This document shows positions 1 through 5,169 of a stretch of 5,169 bases of DNA, one piece after another. Source of the stretch: an uncultured Ruminococcus sp. (GTDB lineage Bacteria > Bacillota > Clostridia > Oscillospirales > Acutalibacteraceae); the NCBI GenBank assembly GCA_902803125.1, contig CADCOZ010000310.1, positions 1-5,169 of the forward strand, given 5' to 3'. A program made the position numbers and the translations under genes. Position 1 is the first letter of the stretch. Each line of letters starts with the position of its first letter. The notes below the pieces were generated by a model that was not told the DNA's origin, did not search any database, and worked only from the letters and a program-made list of their open reading frames with translations.

Positions 1-40
1 CCCCTGGTGGGAGGTTTGGAGGGCAACGCCCTCCAACACT
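1..40 (-). repeat. Palindromic spacer repeat, copy 1 (cut by window edge)
   Basis: This GC-rich palindromic unit begins directly after the SDR stop codon, read on the minus strand. Its core is a perfect 9-bp stem (16-24 paired with 28-36) with a 3-nt AAC loop. On the minus strand, positions 36 down to 1 match plus-strand 4366-4401 at 31 of 36 bases, so this is one of two copies in the window. Both copies sit just 3' of a gene and have the same orientation relative to that gene. No T-run follows the stem within the visible sequence, so a classical terminator is not supported. The copy probably continues beyond the window edge. That it belongs to a dispersed family in the genome is inference. 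Confidence 0.75.
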
Positions 41-769
41 TCAGACGGAGCCGCCGTTGACGGAGAGTATTTGACCGGTGATGAAGGAGGAGTGTGGAGA
101 GGCAAGGAAAAAAACGGCACGGGCAACGTCTGAAGGGGTGCCGAGTGTGCCGACGGGGATTTCGGACTGGAGAACTTGCAGTTCTTCGGGAGAATAGGGA
201 GAAAGCATATCCGTTTGAATCACACCGGGAGCTACCGCATTGACCGTGATGCCGCTGAGGGCTTCCTCTTTGGCCAAGGCTTTGGTTAAGCCGATAATAC
301 CGGCTTTGGCGGCAGAATAATGGACTTCACAGGAACCGCCGATTTGTCCCCAAATAGACGTAACGTTAATAATGCGGCCACTGTGACGGCGTATCATAGC
401 AGGCAGGGCCGCCCGACAACAGTAAAAAACACTGCTCAGGTTGGTGTCTATCATCGTGTGCCAGTCATCGTCTGTCAGGTCGGTGAACAGCTTCGTTTGG
501 GCGATACCGGCGTTGTTGACCAAGACATCAATGTCGGTGCCGTGGTCGGAAAGAGTGCGAAACATCGCTTGCACGGCCTGCGGGTCGGATACATCTGCCT
601 GCAGGGGAAAAACAGAACAGCCTTGGGCGGTGAGTTCTGCACAGAGGGCTTGCACGGCTTGGTGCGAACGGTGATAATTCAGAAAAACACGGTCGCCGTT
701 TTCGGCAAAGAGCCGTGCTGTGGCCGCTCCAATGCCACGGGATGCACCGGTAATCAATACGTTTCTCAT
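41..769 (-). CDS. SDR-family NAD(P)-dependent oxidoreductase (FabG/YmfI-like)
   Basis: This is a 242-residue classical short-chain dehydrogenase/reductase, full length for the family and presumably cytosolic. Visible motifs are the cofactor glycine motif TGASRGIG (7-14), Arg34 in NYHRS, which favours NADPH, Asp59-Val60, NNAG (85-88), and the catalytic set Asn110, Ser138, Tyr151 and Lys155 (YSAAK). PG at 181-182 and the C-terminal NGG are also typical. General resemblance is to FabG, the 3-oxoacyl-ACP reductase. However, the segment GGSCEVHYSAAKAG resembles, from memory, the YmfI group, which reduces the 5-aminopentanone modification on elongation factor P. No fatty-acid or EF-P gene is visible, so the substrate stays open. 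The ATG overlaps the upstream flavin reductase stop (ATGA), indicating translational coupling. There is no signal peptide or membrane segment. Confidence 0.93.
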   Translation of the reverse strand: MRNVLITGASRGIGAATARLFAENGDRVFLNYHRSHQAVQALCAELTAQGCSVFPLQADVSDPQAVQAMFRTLSDHGTDIDVLVNNAGIAQTKLFTDLTDDDWHTMIDTNLSSVFYCCRAALPAMIRRHSGRIINVTSIWGQIGGSCEVHYSAAKAGIIGLTKALAKEEALSGITVNAVAPGVIQTDMLSPYSPEELQVLQSEIPVGTLGTPSDVARAVFFLASPHSSFITGQILSVNGGSV

Positions 770-1275
770 ACCTTTTGCAGTACCTCCACGATTTCGCCGA
801 CAAAAACTTCATGCCAATCGTTATCACCATACCAGCGGTCAATGGCGGCGGTGTCCAGAAAACTTTCGGCGTTCATGGTCTGGCGGTAGAGTTTGCGGCA
901 AATCAAAACCAAGTCGGCCTCTGCAAAATAGGGAGCCTGTTTGTCAAAGACGGGTGTGAAGCCGGTGGCTTCGATTTTGTCGGTATCCCGACCGGAATGG
1001 GTGCCGCAGTAGGACAGTTCTTTCATATACTGACCGCCAAAAAACGATACGGTGTAATAGTCGCTGTCGTTGACGAATGGAAGAGTATAGCGGCTTTGGC
1101 GAATGAACGTAAAGGCCACCGGTTTGTTCCAGAGAACGCCCACACCGCCCCAACTGGCTGTCATGGTGTTAAAATGCTCCGGGGTGCCGGCTGTAACAAG
1201 TGACCACTCCTTGCCGATACGGGTAAAAAAATTGTCGGAAAGGGTTTCCGGTGCGACAGATTGAAATTGACTCAT
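766..1275 (-). CDS. Flavin reductase-like FMN-binding split-barrel protein
   Basis: This 169-residue protein belongs to the flavin reductase-like/flavoredoxin group, whose members bind FMN in a split beta-barrel and pass electrons between NAD(P)H or other donors and flavin. The recognisable core is NTMTASWGGVGVLWNKPVAF (36-55), the phosphate/flavin-contact region, followed by the RQSRYT segment (59-64). SFFGGQ (77-82) and CGTHSGRDTDKIEATG (90-105) are also typical of clostridial members. Length is normal, with no signal peptide or membrane segment. The start is well supported: GGAGG (1284-1288) lies 8 nt before the ATG. It is the first gene of a two-gene operon with the SDR gene, overlapping it by 4 nt. 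The physiological substrate cannot be read from the sequence. Family assignment is firm; the specific role is unknown. Confidence 0.9.
   Translation of the reverse strand: MSQFQSVAPETLSDNFFTRIGKEWSLVTAGTPEHFNTMTASWGGVGVLWNKPVAFTFIRQSRYTLPFVNDSDYYTVSFFGGQYMKELSYCGTHSGRDTDKIEATGFTPVFDKQAPYFAEADLVLICRKLYRQTMNAESFLDTAAIDRWYGDNDWHEVFVGEIVEVLQKV
783..787 (-). promoter_or_regulatory. Distant ribosome binding site of the SDR gene
   Basis: On the minus strand a GGAGG lies inside the last codons of the flavin reductase gene, 13 nt before the SDR ATG, which is longer than usual. An AAAGG also lies 1 nt before the ATG, too close to act well. With the 4-nt ATGA overlap, the spacing suggests that SDR translation relies at least partly on ribosomes finishing the upstream gene. 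That is inference from spacing. Confidence 0.5.
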
Positions 1276-1307
1276 AATAATAACCTCCGTGGAATGATTT
1301 TGATACC

Positions 1308-1337
1308 ATTATATCATAGCTTCGGCGGGAATAGTAA
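1308..1337 (-). promoter_or_regulatory. Extended -10 promoter of the flavin reductase-SDR operon
   Basis: On the minus strand, TGATATAAT (1316 down to 1308) is a perfect TATAAT preceded by the TGn of an extended -10 element. The best -35 is weak: TTACTA at 1337-1332, with an 18-bp spacer. Transcription would start near 1301, giving a leader of about 25 nt that contains the GGAGG ribosome binding site. The extended -10 probably compensates for the poor -35. Predicted from sequence only. Confidence 0.6.
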
Positions 1338-1530
1338 CGGGAATTACGTATAATATACACGATTTTATGAATAAATGTATAATTAACGCATAAACCGAGT
1401 ATGAATCAAACGGATAGTAAACAAAAAGAGGTGCTATAGAGGAACAAACTGATTCGGGTTTTGTGCAGTACCGATAAAAATATTCCCCGTTATGAAAATC
1501 ATTTTCCATAGAATGAGAAAATCATCGGGA

Positions 1531-1546
1531 TTGAATAAATATTCAA
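1531..1546. promoter_or_regulatory. ARG box, predicted ArgR/AhrC operator of argG
   Basis: TTGAATAAATATTCAA contains the ARG-box pattern TGAAT-WWWW-ATTCA without a mismatch (1532-1545) and is palindromic apart from its central AT-rich bases. ArgR (AhrC in Bacillus) is the known hexameric arginine sensor that binds such boxes and represses biosynthetic genes when arginine is present. The box ends 7 nt before the -35 of the argG promoter, close enough to hinder RNA polymerase. The window does not contain argR itself, so the regulator is inferred from the site. Confidence 0.8.
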
Positions 1547-1553
1547 AAAACAC

Positions 1554-1581
1554 TTGATTTTACCGCAAAAGAGTGTATAAT
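1554..1581 (+). promoter_or_regulatory. Sigma-A-type promoter of argG
   Basis: TTGATT (1554-1559) and a perfect TATAAT (1576-1581) are separated by 16 bp. The predicted transcription start is near 1588, giving a leader of about 55 nt before argG. The ARG box lies immediately upstream, so this is likely the arginine-controlled promoter of argG, and of argH if transcription passes the hairpin between them. Confidence 0.75.
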
Positions 1582-1629
1582 GATACCTGTAATCCACAAA
1601 GCCCACGGGCAGAAGATTTGATGAAAAAC

Positions 1630-1634
1630 GGAGG
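1630..1634 (+). promoter_or_regulatory. Ribosome binding site deciding the argG start
   Basis: GGAGG lies 5 nt before a first ATG (1640) and 8 nt before a second, adjacent ATG (1643). The second has the better spacing and was chosen; the protein differs by one methionine only. Confidence 0.75.
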
Positions 1635-1642
1635 TTTTAATG

Positions 1643-2863
1643 ATGGGAGATATTAAAAAAGTAGTGCTGGCTTATTCCGGCGGTCTGGATACATCTATTA
1701 TCATTCCTTGGCTGAAGGAAAACTATGACAACTGTGAGGTTATCGCCGTTTCCGGTGATGTGGGACAGGGTACCGAACTGGACGGTCTGGAAGAAAAAGC
1801 ACTGAGAACCGGTGCGTCCAAGCTCTATATCGAGGATCTCAATCAGGAATTTATCGAAGAATATGTATTCCCGACTATCAAGGCGGGTGCTGTTTATGAA
1901 AGCAAATATCTGCTCGGTACGTCTTTTGCCCGACCGATTATTGCCAAGCGTATTGTGGAAATCGCTCTGCGTGAAGGCGCTGATGCTATCTGTCACGGCT
2001 GCACCGGCAAGGGCAACGATCAGGTACGTTTTGAGTTGGCTATCAAGGCCTTCGCTCCCGATATGAAAATTATCGCTCCGTGGAGAGAATGGAGCATTAA
2101 ATCCCGTGAAGAAGAAATTGCTTATGCGGAAGCACACGACATTCCCCTGAAGATTACAAGAGAAACCAATTATTCCAAAGATAAGAACATCTGGCACATT
2201 TCTCATGAAGGCATGGATTTGGAGAACCCCGCCAACGAGCCGCAGTATAATAAACCGGGCTTTTTGGAACTGGGCGTTTCACCGGAACAGGCTCCCGATC
2301 AGCCCACCTATGTAACCATTTCCTTTGAAAAGGGCGTTCCGGTAGCTATTGACGGCGTACAAATGGACGCTGTTGCACTGGTCAAGAAGCTCAATGAACT
2401 GGGCGGTGCCAACGGTATCGGTATTGTCGATCTGGTTGAAAACAGACTGGTCGGCATGAAGTCCAGAGGCGTTTATGAAACCCCCGGCGGCACCATCCTC
2501 TACCATGCTCACAACAAGCTGGAAGAACTCACCCTTGACAGAGATACCTATCACTACAAACAGCAGGTAGCTTTGCGTTTTGCCGAACTGGTTTACTTTG
2601 GTCAGTGGTTCACCCCGCTGAGAGTGGCTCTCTCTGCGTTTGTGGATTCCACACAGGAAACCGTTACCGGTGACGTAAAACTCAAGCTGTACAAGGGCAA
2701 CATCATTGATGCCGGCGTAACTTCGCCGTATTCCCTCTATGATGAGGATATCGCCACCTTCGATGAGGATGAGGTCTATAACCAGAAAGACAGTGCCGGC
2801 TTTATCAACCTCTTTGGTCTGCCGATTAAGGTACAGGCTAAGAAAAAATTGATCAAAGGCTGA
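1643..2863 (+). CDS. argG: Argininosuccinate synthase
   Basis: ArgG joins citrulline and aspartate, using ATP (giving AMP and pyrophosphate), to form argininosuccinate, the penultimate step of arginine synthesis in the cytosol. The 406-residue protein has normal length for the bacterial family. Visible hallmarks are the N-type ATP pyrophosphatase loop AYSGGLDTS (10-18), [18 protein letters not shown] (86-103) in the substrate-binding region, [12 protein letters not shown] (120-131), [17 protein letters not shown] (184-200) and [16 protein letters not shown] (271-286). No frameshift or missing motif was seen. The ATG at 1643 was chosen over 1640 because of spacing to GGAGG. The gene has its own promoter and ARG box, which suggests arginine repression. 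It is followed 120 nt later by argH, the next step in the pathway, with a hairpin between them. Confidence 0.98.
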   Translation: MGDIKKVVLAYSGGLDTSIIIPWLKENYDNCEVIAVSGDVGQGTELDGLEEKALRTGASKLYIEDLNQEFIEEYVFPTIKAGAVYESKYLLGTSFARPIIAKRIVEIALREGADAICHGCTGKGNDQVRFELAIKAFAPDMKIIAPWREWSIKSREEEIAYAEAHDIPLKITRETNYSKDKNIWHISHEGMDLENPANEPQYNKPGFLELGVSPEQAPDQPTYVTISFEKGVPVAIDGVQMDAVALVKKLNELGGANGIGIVDLVENRLVGMKSRGVYETPGGTILYHAHNKLEELTLDRDTYHYKQQVALRFAELVYFGQWFTPLRVALSAFVDSTQETVTGDVKLKLYKGNIIDAGVTSPYSLYDEDIATFDEDEVYNQKDSAGFINLFGLPIKVQAKKKLIKG

Positions 2864-2908
2864 TTGGTACCTATACCATCTCTTACCTAATCTTACCATA
2901 ATGATACA

Positions 2909-2953
2909 GGGCGAACAGTGTGCAGGCATTGTCCGCCCCTCTGTTGTTTTTTT
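2909..2953 (+). terminator. Hairpin with T-run between argG and argH (terminator or attenuator)
   Basis: Positions 2909-2920 pair with 2927-2938 in a 12-bp stem with one A-C mismatch and one G-T wobble, closed by GGGCG/CGCCC and with a 6-nt loop. A run of seven T (2947-2953) follows, but 8 nt after the stem, which is farther than in a textbook intrinsic terminator. No promoter is obvious between it and argH. Partial termination that lowers argH relative to argG, or an RNA-stabilising 3' hairpin, would both fit. Confidence 0.5.
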
Positions 2954-2969
2954 CCTGATTCATAACCAC

Positions 2970-2976
2970 GAGGTGA
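2970..2976 (+). promoter_or_regulatory. Ribosome binding site deciding the argH start
   Basis: GAGGTGA lies 7 nt before the ATG at 2984 but only 4 nt before an in-frame TTG at 2981. The ATG is therefore the likelier start, and it gives the usual MKLWAGRF beginning of ArgH proteins. Confidence 0.75.
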
Positions 2977-2983
2977 CGTATTG

Positions 2984-4357
2984 ATGAAACTTTGGGCAGG
3001 TCGGTTCTCCAAGGAAATCGCCAAGAAAACCAACGACTTCAACTCCTCTATCTCTTTCGACAGCAGAATGTACCGAGAGGATATTGAGGGCAGTATCGCT
3101 CATGCCACAATGATTGGTGAATGCGGTATCATCGACAAGAGCGAATCCGAAGCGATTATTCAGGGGCTGGAAGGCATTTTGGCCGACCTTGACAGCGGTA
3201 AGTTAACCATTGACCCCAACGCCGAAGATATCCATACCTTTATTGAAGGCGAGCTGACACAGCGTTTAGGACAGACCGGCAAGCGTCTGCATACCGCCAG
3301 AAGCCGTAACGACCAAGTGGCGGTAGATATCAGATTGTATCTGAAAAAGGAAATCCAAGCCATCCGCACGATGGTGCAGGAACTGATCGGGGTGCTTTGC
3401 CATAAAGCAGAAGCCTATGCCGATGCCGTCATGCCCGGTTACACCCACTTACAGCGGGCGCAGCCGATTACCTTCGGTCATCACCTGATGGCGTATGCAG
3501 AAATGCTTCTGCGTGACCTTGACCGTTTGGACGGTGCTTACCGTCATACCGATGCCATGCCGCTGGGATGCGGTGCTTTGGCCACCACCACCTACCCCAT
3601 TGACCGCACCATTACCGCTCGTTTGCTGGGCTTTGCGGATATCTGTCAGAACAGCTTGGACGGCGTTTCCGACCGTGATTTCTGCATGGAATTAGCCGGC
3701 GTTTTGTCTATTATCATGGTACACCTGTCCCGCTTCTCCGAAGAAATCATTATGTGGTGCAGTTGGGAGTTCAAGTTTGTAGAACTGGACGATGCTTTTT
3801 CAACAGGCTCCAGTATTATGCCGCAGAAGAAAAATCCCGATATCGCCGAACTGGTCAGAGGAAAATCCGGCCGTGTGTTTGGTGACCTGATGACCCTGTT
3901 AACGGTGATGAAGGGTATCGCTTTGGCATATAACAAGGATATGCAGGAGGACAAGGAGGCTATTTTTGATGCGGTGGATACCGTCAAGATGTGCCTGACC
4001 GCCTTCACGCCGATGATTGACACCATGAAGGTTCTGCCGGAAAACATGAGAAAAGCCGCCGCCAACGGCTTTATCAATGCCACAGACTGTGCAGATTATT
4101 TGGTCAAGAAGGGCTTGCCGTTCCGTGATGCCTATAAAGCAACCGGCACATTGGTCGCTTTGTGCATTGAGAAGAAAACCACGCTTGAAGACTTGCCGCT
4201 CGAAGAGTACCAAAAAGTTTGTGACGTTTTTGACGAAGGCGTTTATGACGCTATTTCCTTAGAAAACTGCGTAAACGGTCGAAAGGTACTCGGCGGCCCC
4301 GCCGCTGACAACGTCAAAGCACAAGCCCGGCGTGTGCTTCATCTTCTCCAATTTTGA
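2984..4357 (+). CDS. argH: Argininosuccinate lyase
   Basis: ArgH splits argininosuccinate into arginine and fumarate, the final step of the pathway, as a cytosolic homotetramer of the fumarase/aspartase superfamily. The 457-residue length is normal. Visible signatures are MKLWAGRFSK (1-10), the conserved HTARSRNDQVAVD (103-115), MPGYTHLQRAQP (150-161) carrying the conserved active-site His155, and the superfamily loop GSSIMPQKKNPD (275-286), whose serines include the catalytic one. The three conserved regions that build the shared active site are all intact. The ATG was chosen over a TTG one codon upstream because of its 7-nt spacing to GAGGTGA. The gene lies 120 nt after argG and probably shares its transcript, unless the intervening hairpin stops it. 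A palindromic repeat starts 8 nt after its stop. Confidence 0.98.
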   Translation: MKLWAGRFSKEIAKKTNDFNSSISFDSRMYREDIEGSIAHATMIGECGIIDKSESEAIIQGLEGILADLDSGKLTIDPNAEDIHTFIEGELTQRLGQTGKRLHTARSRNDQVAVDIRLYLKKEIQAIRTMVQELIGVLCHKAEAYADAVMPGYTHLQRAQPITFGHHLMAYAEMLLRDLDRLDGAYRHTDAMPLGCGALATTTYPIDRTITARLLGFADICQNSLDGVSDRDFCMELAGVLSIIMVHLSRFSEEIIMWCSWEFKFVELDDAFSTGSSIMPQKKNPDIAELVRGKSGRVFGDLMTLLTVMKGIALAYNKDMQEDKEAIFDAVDTVKMCLTAFTPMIDTMKVLPENMRKAAANGFINATDCADYLVKKGLPFRDAYKATGTLVALCIEKKTTLEDLPLEEYQKVCDVFDEGVYDAISLENCVNGRKVLGGPAADNVKAQARRVLHLLQF

Positions 4358-4361
4358 CCGG

Positions 4362-4415
4362 AATGTTGGAGGGCTTCCCCCTCCAAACCTCCCGGCAGGG
4401 GCTCTGCCCTTGGAC
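4362..4415 (+). repeat. Palindromic spacer repeat, copy 2, after argH
   Basis: This is the second copy of the unit at the left window edge. Positions 4366-4401 match the minus strand of 1-36 at 31 of 36 bases. It forms a perfect 8-bp stem (4366-4373 with 4379-4386, 5-nt loop) and then a second small stem (4397-4402 with 4406-4411, TCT loop, one wobble pair). The first-stem differences fall mostly in the loop, which is the pattern expected if the stem is conserved. No T-run follows, so its role may be 3'-end processing, RNA stability or simply a dispersed repeat. Function is not known from sequence. Confidence 0.75.
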
Positions 4416-4443
4416 TCCCTAAAGGGACTAACTTCGTGTCGCC

Positions 4444-4466
4444 CGCAAGCCTTGGAAAAGCTTGCG
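4444..4466 (+). other. Perfect 7-bp hairpin in the argH-argC spacer
   Basis: CGCAAGC (4444-4450) pairs perfectly with GCTTGCG (4460-4466) around a 9-nt loop. It is followed by five A and only four T (4473-4476), so termination would be weak on the plus strand. It is probably part of the same composite spacer element as the repeat copy just upstream. Confidence 0.55.
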
Positions 4467-4474
4467 AAAAACTT

Positions 4475-4499
4475 TTAACTTGACGGTTCATCAAGTTAA
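4475..4499. terminator. Perfect 9-bp AT-rich hairpin, possible terminator
   Basis: TTAACTTGA (4475-4483) pairs perfectly with TCAAGTTAA (4491-4499), with a 7-nt loop. Read on the plus strand it lacks a T-run. On the minus strand it is followed by AAGTTTTT, which looks more like a terminator, although no minus-strand gene is seen entering here. It may instead be a structural or protein-binding palindrome. Confidence 0.35.
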
Positions 4500-4633
4500 T
4501 CATTCAAGGCAAGAAAATTGGATGGGCAGTGAACATATAGGGAAATGCTGACGGCTCCCCTATCCCCTGAACGGGTTCGGAAAAGCCAATGGATGCAGCG
4601 TTTCATAGAAAGAAAACAGGAGATGCAAAGGAA

Positions 4634-5169
4634 ATGAAAATCAAAGCAGGCATTATTGGTGCCACAGGATATGCAGGAGCGGAACTGGTACGCATTTTGC
4701 TGACACATCCGCAGGCGGAAATTGCCGCTATCAGCTCGGTGAGCTTTGAAGGCAAGCCGCTGAGTGAAGTGTATCCTTCTTATAAAGGTCTGTGCGACAT
4801 GGAATGTCAGACGCAGGACGAAGTTGTTGCCAAAAGTGATGTGATCTTTGCTGCTCTGCCGCATGGACTTTCACAGGAATTAGCGGCTCAGTGCGACAAA
4901 GCCGGCAAGGCCTTCATTGACTTGGGTGCCGACTTCCGTTTGAAGAGTGAGGAAGAATATCAGGAGTGGTACGGCTGTACCTTCCTTGACCACGACTTAC
5001 ACGAGCGTTCCGTGTACGGTTTGCCGGAACTGTTCCGTGACAATATTAAGGGCAAGAAAATCATCGCCAATCCCGGCTGTTATACAACCGGTGCGCCGCT
5101 GGCGTTGGCTCCGGCCATTAAAGGCGGCTTGGTCAGTACGGAAGGCATTATTGTGGATTCCAAATCCGG
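4634..5169 (+). CDS. argC: N-acetyl-gamma-glutamyl-phosphate reductase, 5' part (runs off window)
   Basis: ArgC reduces N-acetyl-glutamyl-5-phosphate to the semialdehyde with NADPH, the third step of ornithine/arginine synthesis. Only the first 178 codons are visible, about half of the usual 345 or so residues; the frame is open to the window end. Motifs are the N-terminal nucleotide-binding loop GATGYAGAEL (9-18), LPHG (75-78), DLGADFRL (97-104), YGLPEL (128-133) and NPGCYTTG (146-153) with the catalytic Cys149. The visible end, VDSKS, is the start of the well-known DSKSGVSGAG-type segment. The ATG at 4634 gives the standard family N-terminus; GGAG (4619-4622) lies 11 nt upstream, which is rather long. 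An in-frame ATG at 4589 would add 15 residues. It lies 276 nt after argH with hairpins between, so co-transcription is uncertain. Confidence 0.96.
   Translation, partial: MKIKAGIIGATGYAGAELVRILLTHPQAEIAAISSVSFEGKPLSEVYPSYKGLCDMECQTQDEVVAKSDVIFAALPHGLSQELAAQCDKAGKAFIDLGADFRLKSEEEYQEWYGCTFLDHDLHERSVYGLPELFRDNIKGKKIIANPGCYTTGAPLALAPAIKGGLVSTEGIIVDSKS

Larger units (their letters stand above)
1276..1639. other. AT-rich divergent spacer between the oxidoreductase operon and argG
   Basis: This non-coding stretch of about 360 nt holds the two outward-facing promoters, the ribosome binding sites and the ARG box described separately. The middle part, about 1340-1525, has no ORF with a ribosome binding site and no terminator. 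It does have small structured pieces: an 11-nt palindrome GTATAATATAC (1348-1358), a weak ARG-box-like sequence (1368-1381), a palindrome GAAAATCATTTTC (1494-1506), and a second copy of GAAAATCAT at 1517-1525. The purpose of this middle part is not clear. Confidence 0.6.
4416..4633 (+). other. Rest of the argH-argC spacer
   Basis: This spacer continues the palindromic repeat and leads to argC. It contains a short TCCCT/AGGGA palindrome (4416-4427), two stronger hairpins listed separately (4444-4466 and 4475-4499), and a 6-bp ATAGGG/CCCTAT pairing (4537-4542 with 4558-4563). I see no convincing promoter for argC: TTGACG at 4480-4485 has no matching -10, and the TATAGG at 4537 has no matching -35. 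No ARG box better than a half-site (ATTCA at 4502-4506) is present. Confidence 0.5.

Noticed and set aside
320..889. 189-codon plus-strand open frame
   Set aside because: It lies antisense to the SDR gene and the end of the flavin reductase gene, shows no recognisable family and has no supporting ribosome binding site. The minus-strand genes carry clear catalytic motifs.
775..1203. 142-codon plus-strand open frame
   Set aside because: It is antisense to the well-supported flavin reductase gene and has no recognisable domain.
1309..1509. 66-codon minus-strand open frame in the divergent spacer
   Set aside because: There is no Shine-Dalgarno sequence before its ATG, its composition is that of translated AT-rich spacer, and it covers the predicted flavin reductase promoter.
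1582..1639. T-box or other riboswitch in the argG leader
   Set aside because: The predicted leader is only about 55 nt, with no T-box sequence, no sizeable stem and no terminator before argG. Control by the ARG box is enough to explain regulation.
1621..1656. Possible 11-codon leader peptide overlapping the argG start
   Set aside because: The ATG has only a weak upstream purine stretch, the peptide contains no arginine run as an attenuation leader would, and its frame merely reads through the argG ribosome binding site.
1637..2206. 189-codon minus-strand open frame
   Set aside because: It is an antisense shadow of argG; no family resemblance and no ribosome binding site.
2279..2929. 216-codon minus-strand open frame
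   Set aside because: It is antisense to the 3' half of argG and runs through the intergenic hairpin; the argG reading is unambiguous.
3646..4083. 145-codon minus-strand open frame
   Set aside because: It is an antisense shadow of the conserved argH region that encodes the PQKKNPD loop.
4362..4500. CRISPR array or insertion-sequence remnant
   Set aside because: The palindromes are not regularly spaced direct repeats with unique spacers, and there is no transposase fragment, terminal inverted repeat pair or target duplication.
4496..4864. 122-codon minus-strand open frame
   Set aside because: It is antisense to the start of argC and its spacer, with no recognisable protein features.

Overview
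The window looks like a chromosomal fragment of a Gram-positive anaerobe in the Bacillota, most likely class Clostridia (possibly an Oscillospiraceae-type gut bacterium). The signs are strong GGAGG-type ribosome binding sites, protein sequences typical of clostridial ArgG, ArgH and ArgC, a clostridial-style flavin reductase, and a GC-rich palindromic spacer repeat of a kind I associate with that group. The taxonomic call is inference; no marker gene is present.

Layout. Positions 1-40 carry one copy of a palindromic spacer repeat, cut by the window edge. Positions 41-1275 hold a two-gene minus-strand operon: a flavin reductase-like FMN-binding protein (1275 to 766) followed by an SDR oxidoreductase (769 to 41). 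They are joined by an ATGA stop/start overlap and served by an extended -10 promoter at about 1308-1316. An AT-rich divergent spacer of about 360 nt (1276-1642) separates this operon from the plus-strand arginine genes. The spacer contains a sigma-A-type promoter for argG with a near-perfect ARG box (ArgR operator) just upstream of it.

The plus strand then carries argG (1643-2863), a 120-nt spacer with a hairpin and a T-run (possible terminator or attenuator), argH (2984-4357), a 276-nt spacer full of palindromes that begins with a second copy of the edge repeat, and the 5' half of argC (4634 to beyond the window end).

How the genes work together. ArgG and ArgH perform the last two steps of arginine synthesis: citrulline + aspartate to argininosuccinate, then to arginine + fumarate. 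ArgC acts earlier, in the acetylated ornithine branch, reducing N-acetyl-glutamyl-5-phosphate. The argG-argH-argC order suggests a biosynthetic cluster continuing to the right, perhaps with argJ, argB and argD, which I cannot see. The ARG box suggests repression by ArgR when arginine is plentiful. The divergent oxidoreductase pair has no visible link to arginine.

I found no mobile element, CRISPR array, RNA gene or clearly new system. The parts worth a second look are the non-coding ones: the ARG box and promoter, the repeat found just after the stop codons of two unrelated genes, and the hairpins between the arg genes.
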